Of a stretch of DNA of 64,000 bases, positions 54,660 to 62,672 are shown in pieces. Under the pieces are notes generated by a model, which was not told the DNA's origin, made no database searches, and saw only the letters and a program-made list of their open reading frames with translations. A program made the position numbers and the translations under genes. Origin of the DNA: Paraburkholderia sp. ZP32-5 (GTDB taxonomy: Bacteria > Pseudomonadota > Gammaproteobacteria > Burkholderiales > Burkholderiaceae); contig NZ_JAJEJP010000003.1 of assembly GCF_021390495.1 (NCBI RefSeq), positions 682,001 through 746,000 of the forward strand. The letters run 5' to 3'. Each line of letters opens with the position of its first letter. Position 1 is the stretch's first letter.

Positions 54660-55304
54660 ATCGTCTGTCGGGCTTCGGCTAGTTTGAGACGGGGAGCCTA
54701 CATTCCATGCACGCGAGAACGGACATGTGGTTGGTACCGCCAGTGTGGAATCGACGAACGGCTGGCAGGTGGACTGCGCCCTGCGCAACCGTCACTTCTG
54801 CGCTGGCCAACGGCTCGTGCGTCGCCACTCAAGAGCCGTGCGTTCGATAAGCGTGTCGCGAGATTGCGCCAGCGCGGGCAAGGCCAATCGGTGCAAATTC
54901 GTTGACGGCCGAGACGCTAAAAACATACGGCTTAATGGAATTAATTGCCGGCAGCCGCTCTGTTTAATGCGGAGTGTCGAAATATTTTCCGATTCATTCA
55001 TTTCGAATTTTATTTCATATTAATGATAATTCCATTATTTTTATAAATCAGTTGGATAGTATATTTTCATGGCTATTTGCATAAATAAAACGTTAAACGT
55101 TTGCTATGCTGCACTCAATCTTTCTTTCGGGTGATCAATAAATGATCACAATCGAAAAGATGACGTCAGTGCGCCTCCTATAGACAAGCTTAGGCCCATG
55201 GCTGATCGTTTCTTGTATCGGATTTATTTTTGTTTATCGGTAAATTACAAAAACATTTTTGTGGATTTTTTATAGTAAGCAAATGATAACGTTAGAGAAA
55301 AAAT
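54660..55304. other. Intergenic, strongly AT-rich in its right half; leader of the pab/N-oxygenase cluster
   Basis: Left part (to about 54900) is GC-rich with no gene. From about 54930 to 55300 the base composition drops sharply, with long A/T runs. It contains the inverted repeat at 55131-55149 and AACGTTAAACGTT at 55090-55102. Such a low-GC leader in this genome suggests foreign origin and possible H-NS-like silencing. Confidence 0.6.
55131..55149. promoter_or_regulatory. Perfect inverted repeat upstream of the pab/N-oxygenase cluster
   Basis: GTGATCA-ATAAA-TGATCAC, a 7-5-7 palindrome about 155 bases before the first start codon, with geometry typical of a dimeric regulator site. The ligand protein is not evident in the cluster; the LysR at 60740 is the nearest regulator gene. 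Confidence 0.5.
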
Positions 55305-55775
55305 ATGGCCTTGAATCGAAACTTCATTGGTCGAGCCAATGACCCTGGTATCACCTACGAGGTAACCCAGGAAAAGATCCGTGAGCTAGCCGTTGCGACT
55401 GGTGACCTCCATCCCGCGTATCTGGACTTGACCGTCGCGCAGCAACTCGGCTATCGCGACCTGATCGCACCGCCGAGTTTTGCGGCCTCACTGTTTTTCC
55501 GATTTGGAGCGTGGCCGCTCTACGACCCCGAGTTCGGCAAGAAGAAAGATCCCGTATGCGTACTTCGCTCACAACGTGTCGTGCATTGCCGGCCTATTGT
55601 TGCGGGGGACTTTCTTACGCAGACCACGGTTATCGACGAGATGACCGAAATAGGCGAACACGAACGATGGACATCCACACACGAAATCCGTACCGTGGAA
55701 GGGGAACTCGTGTGCACGGTCGTGAACACCGTGATTTCCCGCGGCACGGCGGGTACGGAGAGGGATGCCCCATGA
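55305..55775 (+). CDS. MaoC-like (FAS1-type hot-dog) dehydratase, subunit 1
   Basis: 156 residues. Hot-dog fold landmarks are YEVTQEKIRELAVATGDLHP, DLIAPPSFAASLFFR and VHCRPIVAGDFLTQTTVI, resembling the N-terminal MaoC half and mycobacterial HadA-type proteins. It should hydrate or dehydrate an enoyl/3-hydroxyacyl thioester together with its neighbour, whose start overlaps by four bases. Weak ribosome site. In a cluster that makes an aryl nitro or hydroxylamino acid, its substrate is not obvious. Confidence 0.78.
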   Translation: MALNRNFIGRANDPGITYEVTQEKIRELAVATGDLHPAYLDLTVAQQLGYRDLIAPPSFAASLFFRFGAWPLYDPEFGKKKDPVCVLRSQRVVHCRPIVAGDFLTQTTVIDEMTEIGEHERWTSTHEIRTVEGELVCTVVNTVISRGTAGTERDAP

Positions 55776-56203
55776 CATCTCGAGTCAGATATAGCGATGT
55801 GGAAGTGGGTACCGTCATTCCCGAACGGACGCTTGTTGTCAATCGAGTCGATGTTCTGCGCCATTCCGGGGCAAGCCTTGATTTTTCCGCCGCGCATTGG
55901 AGCGAGCGGGTTGCGAGAAAGGTCGGGTTTCCGGATGTCGTAGCGCAGGGTCTACTGACTATCGGCAAAAGCGTTGCGGTCGTCACTGACTGGATCGGTG
56001 ATCCCGGGGCTCTGATCGAGTACAGCGTGCAGAAATTTACCCGTCCCGTGGTCGTGCCCGACGACGGTGTCGGTACCCAGTTGCAGGTCAGCGGTGTGGT
56101 CGAAGAGAAATTGACGGACAAACGCGTCGTGGTGCGACTCCACGCCCGCTGTGCCGGCCAGGAGGTCATGGGTGCGGTGCGAGCGGTCGTCCGGCTCGCT
56201 TGA
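55772..56203 (+). CDS. MaoC-like dehydratase, subunit 2
   Basis: 143 residues. LDFSAAHWSERVARKVGFPDVVAQGLLTIG carries the MaoC hydratase-2 region (landmarks SAAHWSERVA and VVAQGLLTIG; the usual D-x4-H appears as DFSAAHW). Translation is coupled to the first MaoC gene (ATGA overlap). By analogy with HadAB-type pairs the two probably form a heterodimer. It is followed by the N-oxygenase gene after 13 bases. Confidence 0.8.
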   Translation: MTSRVRYSDVEVGTVIPERTLVVNRVDVLRHSGASLDFSAAHWSERVARKVGFPDVVAQGLLTIGKSVAVVTDWIGDPGALIEYSVQKFTRPVVVPDDGVGTQLQVSGVVEEKLTDKRVVVRLHARCAGQEVMGAVRAVVRLA

Positions 56204-56216
56204 ATGGAGAGCAGGC

Positions 56217-57167
56217 ATGCTGCAGGCAGAAATGACCCGGAAAGACGTCACGGATAGCTGGTACGAGAAAGCGACGGTTCGCCATACGCCGCGTATCTTC
56301 GCATCGGACTGTTCAGGCGATGGGCTCGTACACCCGCTGTCGCGCTGTGTTATTTGCGACCATCCGCTCGTGCTCGCGCGGGGAAGTCAGGTGCGGTCTT
56401 ACATCATCACCCAGGATGCTTATCTGTTTCTGTACAACGTCGGGTTGATGGAAACAAAGTTTGTCATACACGCCAGTCTCGACGTATTGCATGGCAAGGT
56501 CGCGGGCATCAGCGACGCCAGCAGATTGCAGGCGCTGACCGTCATCATCGACGAGGGCTACCACGCTCACGTTGCACTCGATTATGTGTTGCAACTGCAG
56601 CAGCACAGTGGCATCGAACCTCTGCGGATTCCCCAAACGAACCGGAAGCTCGACGCGGTCGAGCGCACTACCGCCGCGTTGCCGGATGAGCTGAGACGAG
56701 ACTTCAACCTGTTGGCCGTGACGATCGCGGAGAATGTGCTGACGGACGAAGTCGCCAGCATGGGACGGGAAAAGAATCTGAACCATTCCTTCATCACCTT
56801 GATGAAGGACCATGTGCGCGACGAAGGCCGGCACTCCAGTTATTTCTCCGATTTGATGACCGCGCGCTGGTCGGAGTTGCCGGACACTACGCGAGCGCAC
56901 TTCGGAACGATGTTGCCCGACTATCTGGACGACTATCTGGCAGTCGATCCCGAGCGGGAGTTCGAACGAAGAATTCTGCGTGCATGCGATTTCTCCGCCG
57001 AACATACGGAACAAATCATCGCGGACTCCGAAGCGGCTTTTTTCGACAATCACGTCTCGAGCGTCAAAGAGACTCAATCCCGCCTGCTGCGTCTGTTGAA
57101 AAAAATCGGAGTGCTCGATCTCGAGGCGAATCGGCGTGCATTTGCCACGCATGGTTACGCTGTTTGA
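56217..57167 (+). CDS. AurF-type di-iron arylamine N-oxygenase
   Basis: 316 residues. All seven di-iron ligands of AurF can be aligned: E79, E113-x2-H116 (DEGYHAH), E172 (AENVLTDE), H199, E203 and H206 (HVRDEGRHSSYF). The spacing 172/199/203/206 equals that of AurF 196/223/227/230. AurF oxidises p-aminobenzoate through the hydroxylamine to p-nitrobenzoate with O2. GGAG lies seven bases before the ATG. Adjacent pabB, pabA and pabC genes would supply p-aminobenzoate, making this assignment strong for substrate class. The final oxidation state is not predictable. Confidence 0.88.
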   Translation: MLQAEMTRKDVTDSWYEKATVRHTPRIFASDCSGDGLVHPLSRCVICDHPLVLARGSQVRSYIITQDAYLFLYNVGLMETKFVIHASLDVLHGKVAGISDASRLQALTVIIDEGYHAHVALDYVLQLQQHSGIEPLRIPQTNRKLDAVERTTAALPDELRRDFNLLAVTIAENVLTDEVASMGREKNLNHSFITLMKDHVRDEGRHSSYFSDLMTARWSELPDTTRAHFGTMLPDYLDDYLAVDPEREFERRILRACDFSAEHTEQIIADSEAAFFDNHVSSVKETQSRLLRLLKKIGVLDLEANRRAFATHGYAV

Positions 57168-57380
57168 CAGGCACAACACTGGTACGCCGAATCGATACTC
57201 GCTGCCCTGCATGCCGGCGGCATCCCTGTAGCGCTAACCCAGCATCGCCGCCGATCTTCCGCGCAGCCGGATTGCGTAGCCATGGTGTGGTCATGGTGTG
57301 GCCTTTTTCCGGCCTGATGGCAAAGCGCTAGTCGCACGCATGGTTTAAATCACGAATGCTTTTACCAATGGATAATCATC
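57168..57380. other. Gap between N-oxygenase and pabB with short tandem repeat
   Basis: CATGGTGTGG occurs twice at 57281-57301 with an 11-base period. No gene. The gap is long enough to contain a second promoter for the pab genes. Confidence 0.4.
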
Positions 57381-58784
57381 ATGAGTTCAACTGTAGTGCG
57401 CTCGTTGCCGTGGATCGAGCCGGTGCACGCTGCTTCTTTATTGCGAAATAAGGGCGGCCTCGTTTTTCTCGATAGCGCCATGCGCCATGATAATCACGGG
57501 CGCTATTCCTATGTTGCCGTCGATCCTTTCGGAACACTAATGGCGAAGGAGCGTGTGGCGTACTGGAACGACGAGCCCGTCGGCACGACGCCGTTAGAGG
57601 CGATCGCGGCCACGCTCAAGCAGTATGAACAGCCCGATATTCCTGGATTGCCGCCTTTTCAGGGCGGCGCAATAGGTTACTTTTCCTATGAGTTCGGTGA
57701 ATCGTTGGAGCAACTTCCCGCGACCCGCGAACCCGACCACGGATCGATTCCCGATATCGAACTCATGTTCTATGACGCGCTGTGCGCGTTCGACCACGTT
57801 GAACAAAAAGCGTGGATCATCTCCACCGGTTTTCCGCACCTGCAGGCGGACGAACGCGCGGAACGGGCTACGTCGAGAGCCAATCAGATCGAAGCGGCTT
57901 TGGCGGAAAATTCGGCGCAAGACTGCGACAGCAAAACCGGCATATGTATTGGCCGGGACGGCTGGACGTCCAACTTCACGCAGTCGCGCTACATGACCTC
58001 GGTTCAGGAGGTCGTCGATTCGATTCTCGCCGGCGACATATTTCAGGCCAATCTCTCGCAGCGGTTCACGACCGATCTGCCGGCCGGGTTCGACACATGG
58101 GCGTTTTATCAGCGCCTGCGCGTGGCGAATGCGGCACCGTTCGCTGCGTTTATCGACCGCGGCGAGATGGCGATCGCGTCCAGCTCTCCCGAGCGCTTTC
58201 TGAAAGTGAATGGATCACAGGTAGAAACCCGCCCGATCAAAGGCACGGCGCGCCGGGCGATCGACCCGCAGGAAGATCAGGCCATCGCGGACGAACTGCT
58301 GGCCTCGGAAAAGGATCGCGCCGAGAACCTCATGATCGTCGATCTGCTGCGTAACGATCTTTCCCGCGTATGCCTGCCCGATTCTGTTAAAACCCCCGAC
58401 CTGTGCGTGCTGGAAACCTATTCGGGCGTTCATCATCTTGTCTCATCCGTTACCGGCGTTCTGCCATCCGGCAAAACCGCGGCCGAATTGCTGGGCGTGT
58501 CATTTCCCGGTGGTTCGATAACCGGCGCACCAAAAATTAAGGCGATGGAGATCATCTCGCGTATCGAGCAGGACCAGCGTGGTGTCTATTGCGGTGCGAT
58601 TGGCTACTACTCGTTCAATTGCAAATCGGATACGAATATCGCTATACGTACCGTGCTTTTTCAGAACGGCGTCGCCTCGTTTCAGGCCGGTGGCGGGATC
58701 ACGGCGCTCTCCGATCCCCGGCTCGAATATGAAGAAACGCTCACAAAAGCCGAGCGGATATTTCGTGCTTTCGAATCTCTCTGA
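57381..58784 (+). CDS. pabB: Aminodeoxychorismate synthase component I
   Basis: 467 residues. An N-terminal TrpE/PabB domain (GGAIGYFSYEFGESLEQL) is followed by the chorismate-binding domain with LSQRFTTDLPAGFDTWAFY, SSSPERFLKV, the key lysine K287 in RPIKGTARR and SFPGGSITGAPKIKAMEII. PIKGT rather than PIAGT marks aminodeoxychorismate synthase rather than anthranilate synthase. It aminates chorismate at C4 using ammonia from PabA. It is followed by pabA after 13 bases. Confidence 0.93.
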   Translation: MSSTVVRSLPWIEPVHAASLLRNKGGLVFLDSAMRHDNHGRYSYVAVDPFGTLMAKERVAYWNDEPVGTTPLEAIAATLKQYEQPDIPGLPPFQGGAIGYFSYEFGESLEQLPATREPDHGSIPDIELMFYDALCAFDHVEQKAWIISTGFPHLQADERAERATSRANQIEAALAENSAQDCDSKTGICIGRDGWTSNFTQSRYMTSVQEVVDSILAGDIFQANLSQRFTTDLPAGFDTWAFYQRLRVANAAPFAAFIDRGEMAIASSSPERFLKVNGSQVETRPIKGTARRAIDPQEDQAIADELLASEKDRAENLMIVDLLRNDLSRVCLPDSVKTPDLCVLETYSGVHHLVSSVTGVLPSGKTAAELLGVSFPGGSITGAPKIKAMEIISRIEQDQRGVYCGAIGYYSFNCKSDTNIAIRTVLFQNGVASFQAGGGITALSDPRLEYEETLTKAERIFRAFESL

Positions 58785-58797
58785 TAGAGGCAATGCC

Positions 58798-59379
58798 ATG
58801 GTACTCATTATCGATAACTACGATTCGTTCGTGTTCAATGTCGCACGCTATTTCACCGAGCTTGGGAGAGAGGTCGAAGTAGTGCGCAACGATCAGATCG
58901 ATCTGGCCGCCGTCGAAGCGATGGCTCCCGACGCTATTGTTTTATCGCCGGGGCCTTGCGGTCCCGAAGAAGCGGGGATTTGCCTTCCGGTCATTGAACG
59001 TTTCAATGGCCGGATTCCCATTCTGGGCATTTGTCTGGGACACCAATGCATCGGCGCGGCGCTGGGTGGAAAGGTCACGCGTGCACGAGAGCCGATGCAT
59101 GGCCGGGTCTCCATGGTTAATCACGACGGCACTGGGATTTTCAAGGATTTGCCCAATCCGCTGCCGGCGGGGCGCTATCACTCGTTGATCGTTGAACTTC
59201 ACGAAGACGACATCGAGTTGAAAGCCACGGCGCGTTCGCGCGAGGGCGAAATCATGGGAGTAGCACATGACAACGGCCGCACTTTTGGCGTTCAGTTTCA
59301 TCCGGAGTCGGTGCTAAGCAGCCACGGTCACGCGCTATTCCGGAATTTCCTCGCGATAGCGGAGGCAATGCCGTCATGA
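58798..59379 (+). CDS. pabA: Aminodeoxychorismate synthase glutamine amidotransferase component
   Basis: 193 residues, class I glutaminase. Nucleophile C79 in ILGICLGHQCIGAA, oxyanion region SPGPCGPEEAG and the His/Glu of FGVQFHPESVLS are intact. It delivers ammonia to PabB. It ends in an ATGA overlap with pabC. Sequence alone cannot separate PabA from TrpG, but the pabB/pabC neighbours decide it. Confidence 0.92.
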   Translation: MVLIIDNYDSFVFNVARYFTELGREVEVVRNDQIDLAAVEAMAPDAIVLSPGPCGPEEAGICLPVIERFNGRIPILGICLGHQCIGAALGGKVTRAREPMHGRVSMVNHDGTGIFKDLPNPLPAGRYHSLIVELHEDDIELKATARSREGEIMGVAHDNGRTFGVQFHPESVLSSHGHALFRNFLAIAEAMPS

Positions 59380-60236
59380 TGTGGTTCAACGGCGCAATAA
59401 CGGAGCATTCCGAGGGCCGCTTCGATCTGTCCGATCGAGGGCTGCTGCTGGCGGACGGCGTATTCGAAACCGTGCTGGTGCTCGACGGCCGTGCTGTGCT
59501 GCTCGACGAACATCTGCGACGTCTGGCTTCAGGCTGCCACCAGTTGCAGATTTCGTGGGACCCGGCTATCGCGGCCAAAGCGGTCAACGAACTGGTGGCG
59601 GCTGCGCCGGGCGACGCAGTGATCCGGGTGACGGTCACGCGCGGCCAAGGGCCTCGTGGACTGTTGCCTTCAGCGCACGCGCGCGCAACTGTGTTTGCTT
59701 CCCGTGCGGAGTGGCAGCTTCAGCTCGCGTTCGCTTCGCGGACTCTGGCACTGAGCCCGATAAGGCGAAACGCAAGCTCGCCGTTATCGCGAATAAAGTC
59801 ATTGGCCTACCTCGATAACGTTCTGGCGCTTATGGATGCGCAGAAGCAAGGTGCCGACGACGCCCTGCTTCTCAACGCGGAAGGCCATGTCGCGTGTAGC
59901 AGCATGGCCAATGTTTTCGTGCTACAGGGCGATACGATGCTGACCCCGTCGTTGCAGACAGGTGTACTCGACGGCATTACGCGCGGTCTCGTCATCAGGC
60001 TGGCGCCGCTGGCCGGACTGACTGTTCGGGAAGCTGCTTTCGATGTCGAGCAGTTGCGTCGTGCCGATGCGGTGTTTCTCACAAACAGCGTGCGGCTCAT
60101 CATGCCGGTAAGTCACTTCGAGAACTGGTGCCCGCCGGAAGCCGGGAACGGGGATTTGACGCGTTTGATGAATCTCGTGCAGCAGGAACTGGGATTGCAC
60201 CATCGCACGGGCTCGATTCTGGAAGCGGGTCGATGA
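59376..60236 (+). CDS. pabC: 4-amino-4-deoxychorismate lyase
   Basis: 286 residues, fold-type IV PLP enzyme. It begins MWFNGAITEHSEGRFDLSDR, has GLLLADGVFETVLV, the PLP lysine region RIKSLAYLDNVLALMDA, and VACSSMANVFVLQGD. It cleaves aminodeoxychorismate to p-aminobenzoate and pyruvate. Being inside the N-oxygenase cluster and overlapping pabA, it makes p-aminobenzoate for this pathway rather than only for folate. Last gene of the cluster. Confidence 0.88.
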   Translation: MMWFNGAITEHSEGRFDLSDRGLLLADGVFETVLVLDGRAVLLDEHLRRLASGCHQLQISWDPAIAAKAVNELVAAAPGDAVIRVTVTRGQGPRGLLPSAHARATVFASRAEWQLQLAFASRTLALSPIRRNASSPLSRIKSLAYLDNVLALMDAQKQGADDALLLNAEGHVACSSMANVFVLQGDTMLTPSLQTGVLDGITRGLVIRLAPLAGLTVREAAFDVEQLRRADAVFLTNSVRLIMPVSHFENWCPPEAGNGDLTRLMNLVQQELGLHHRTGSILEAGR

Positions 60237-60739
60237 GCGATACCCACGCGCTTCATCGAACTAATGCGTGCCCTGACCGTGCTTTAAGGGCAGTCCACCC
60301 TATACGTCCAGCTGCTGACTCGTGCGGCAACTGCGCAAGCAAGACATATTTGCAAGTGATTGTGAAGGCTGGGGCCGCGAAATTTCTGCATCGAGTCACA
60401 TCTGCGCGAAGTGGTTGGACAAAAGTTTGAGTTTGTCCTCGTGGGCGACGCATGGATGTTTGTGTGTCCCGTAAGGGCACGGATATCTGGCGGCGTCGAT
60501 CAATTACCAATTTTTCACGTATGCGCTGTGGACGACCGCACAGACGATCAAGCAACTGGGAATCTGGTGGTGAGATAACATATTCGGAGGCAGTACGACT
60601 CGGTCTGACCAACCGGTTCCGGCTTACGCGTGGATAGCTAGCACGGTCGCGTCAATACCTTTTGACGACGGGATCACCGTTGCTGAGTTGCCTCTCTGGG
60701 AAGACTGACGAAAATCGGCGAACGAATTGGAATCAATAA
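60237..60739. other. Intergenic region after the pab cluster
   Basis: No gene could be supported. Short readings on both strands have no recognisable content. It marks the right edge of the cluster before a regular LysR-controlled locus. Confidence 0.5.
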
Positions 60740-61648
60740 ATGGATGGTGCGGAACTGGATGAGGTGTTGGCCTTTCTCGCTGCATTCGATGCGGGAAGCT
60801 TTATCGCGGCGAGCGCCATGCTCGGACGTGACGCGTCGATTGTTTCACGACGGGTCAGCGCGTTGGAGAGCCGCCTTGGCGTGCGCCTGATAGAGCGTAC
60901 GACTCGTCGTCTCGCGCCGACGGAAGCGGGGACAGCGTTCTATCGGCGGATGCGCGCGGCGCTTTCGATGATGGACGAGGCATCGGCCGAGATTACCCAG
61001 ACCAGCCAAGTTGCGTCGGGTCTGTTGCGAATCGCGTTGCCCAGCACATTCGGCCAGCGCTGGATTGGGCCGATGCTGTCGGTCTTTCTGGCGGCCTGGC
61101 CGCAGGTGACGATCGAGGCGGAGTTTTCGGATCGCTACGTCGATATCGTGCATGAGCGCTTCGACCTGGCGGTTCGTCTTGGCGATCTTGCGGACAGCCG
61201 CCTCGTTGCACGCAGGCTGACCTCGAATGATCGAATCGTGGTCGCTTCTCCAGCCTATCTTGCGCACCATGGTACCCCAGCTTCGCCGGACGAATTGACC
61301 CGGCATGCCTGTCTGCCCAATTCGCGGCTAGAGGGTTTCCCAGATTGGCATTTTCGCAATGGCGAAACGGCCGAGGCTGTACGAGTCAGTGGCCGGCTTA
61401 TCGCCGACGATTCGACGAGTCTCGTGGCGGCGGCGGTGGCCGGTATGGGCATCACGGTTTGCGCCCGCTGGCTGATCGCGGACGAACTCGCGAGCGGCCG
61501 GCTGGTGCGCGTGCTGGGCAACTGGCAGTTCGAGCATAGCGGCGGGATTCACCTGGTGCGTCCGTCCACGCGTTATACGCCGCTCAAGACACGCGTATTC
61601 GCGGATTGGCTGGTCGAGCAGTTCATCACGCCGCCTTGGGATGCCTGA
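60740..61648 (+). CDS. LysR-family transcriptional regulator
   Basis: 302 residues. The HTH is at residues 1-60 (FIAASAMLGRDASIVSRRV, TTRRLAPTEAG), with an effector domain after it (LASTFGQRWIGPML-like region; DDSTSLVAAAVAGMGI). It is convergent with the quinone oxidoreductase gene 11 bases downstream and follows the pab cluster in the same direction. It could regulate either. Confidence 0.9.
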   Translation: MDGAELDEVLAFLAAFDAGSFIAASAMLGRDASIVSRRVSALESRLGVRLIERTTRRLAPTEAGTAFYRRMRAALSMMDEASAEITQTSQVASGLLRIALPSTFGQRWIGPMLSVFLAAWPQVTIEAEFSDRYVDIVHERFDLAVRLGDLADSRLVARRLTSNDRIVVASPAYLAHHGTPASPDELTRHACLPNSRLEGFPDWHFRNGETAEAVRVSGRLIADDSTSLVAAAVAGMGITVCARWLIADELASGRLVRVLGNWQFEHSGGIHLVRPSTRYTPLKTRVFADWLVEQFITPPWDA

Positions 61649-61659
61649 CATCGGCCACA

Positions 61660-62640
61660 TCAGGTCGTGAGAACGATCTTGCCCACATTGAGCGTTGATT
61701 CCATCCGCCGATGTGCGTCGGCTGCCTGGGCGAGAGGAAACACGCTGTCGATGACTGGAGACAACGTCCCTTCTTCGAAATGCCGCGACCAACATGCGGC
61801 GAAACGGCTGACCATTTGGTGCTTGACCGCTTGCGGCCGTGATTTCATGACGGTGCCGATGATTTGTAGGTGGCCATGCAAGACGCGATCCAGCGGGAGC
61901 CTGGCGCCTTCCGTACCTCCCAGGATGCCGACCTGTATCAACCGGCCGCCGTCAGCTAGACAACGTACATTGCGTTCGAGATAGGGGGCCCCGATAAAGT
62001 CGACGATGACGTCGACACCGTGCCCGTTCGTTTCCTCCTTGATGACGTCCACGAAGTCCTCCGTACGATAGTCGATGCCGCGGGACGCGCCGAATTTTTG
62101 CAGATGCGCAAGCTTTTTCGCGTCGGAGGTCGAAAAAACCCGGGCACCGATGGCGCGGGCCAATTGAATGGCTGCCGAGCCGACGCCTCCCGCGCCGGCA
62201 TGTATCAGGACGCTGTGTCTGTATTTCAGGCGGCCGAGATGCACGAGCGCCTCATGGGCCGTCACGAATACTTCCGGGATGGCCGCCGCCCGCACATAGT
62301 CGAGGTCGCCCGGGATAGGCAGCGCCATCCGGTAATCGAGGCGTGCCACTTCTGCGTATGCGCCGCCTCCCGTAATGCCCATGATTCGATCGCCGATGCC
62401 GAAGCCGTGGACATCGGATCCCACGGCGATGACCTCTCCGGCAATCTCAAGTCCCATGATTTCTGAATCGCCGAAGTTCGGCCGCCCGTAGCCGCCACGA
62501 CGATGGATGATGTCTGCGCGGTTGACGCCCGCAGCATGGACGCGCACGAGCAGGTCATGGTCGCGTACTTCGGGCTCTGGCACTTCCACCAGTTGCAGGA
62601 CCTCGGCCTCGCCAAAATCCTTGAAATCGACCGCTTTCAT
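61660..62640 (-). CDS. NAD(P)H quinone oxidoreductase, MDR family (PIG3/QorA-like)
   Basis: 326 residues. VHAAGVNRADIIHRRGGYG, MGLEIAGEVIAVGSDVHGF and HAGAGGVGSAAIQLARAIGA (NADPH site) are typical of the PIG3 branch. Quinone oxidoreductase-like MDR proteins lack zinc, and no cysteine cluster is seen. The ATG with AAGGA seven bases upstream is used. The aldehyde dehydrogenase gene lies 32 bases upstream on the same strand. Confidence 0.9.
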   Translation of the reverse strand: MKAVDFKDFGEAEVLQLVEVPEPEVRDHDLLVRVHAAGVNRADIIHRRGGYGRPNFGDSEIMGLEIAGEVIAVGSDVHGFGIGDRIMGITGGGAYAEVARLDYRMALPIPGDLDYVRAAAIPEVFVTAHEALVHLGRLKYRHSVLIHAGAGGVGSAAIQLARAIGARVFSTSDAKKLAHLQKFGASRGIDYRTEDFVDVIKEETNGHGVDVIVDFIGAPYLERNVRCLADGGRLIQVGILGGTEGARLPLDRVLHGHLQIIGTVMKSRPQAVKHQMVSRFAACWSRHFEEGTLSPVIDSVFPLAQAADAHRRMESTLNVGKIVLTT

Positions 62641-62672
62641 GAGTTTTTCCTTCGCAAATGGTTGGGTGTGTT

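Noticed and set aside
58798..59379. trpG (anthranilate synthase amidotransferase)
   Set aside because: The sequence alone would allow it, but the flanking pabB with PIKGT and pabC decide for pabA.
60237..60739. Transposase remnant between the pab cluster and the LysR gene
   Set aside because: No frame shows a DDE or tyrosine-recombinase motif and no terminal inverted repeats were found.
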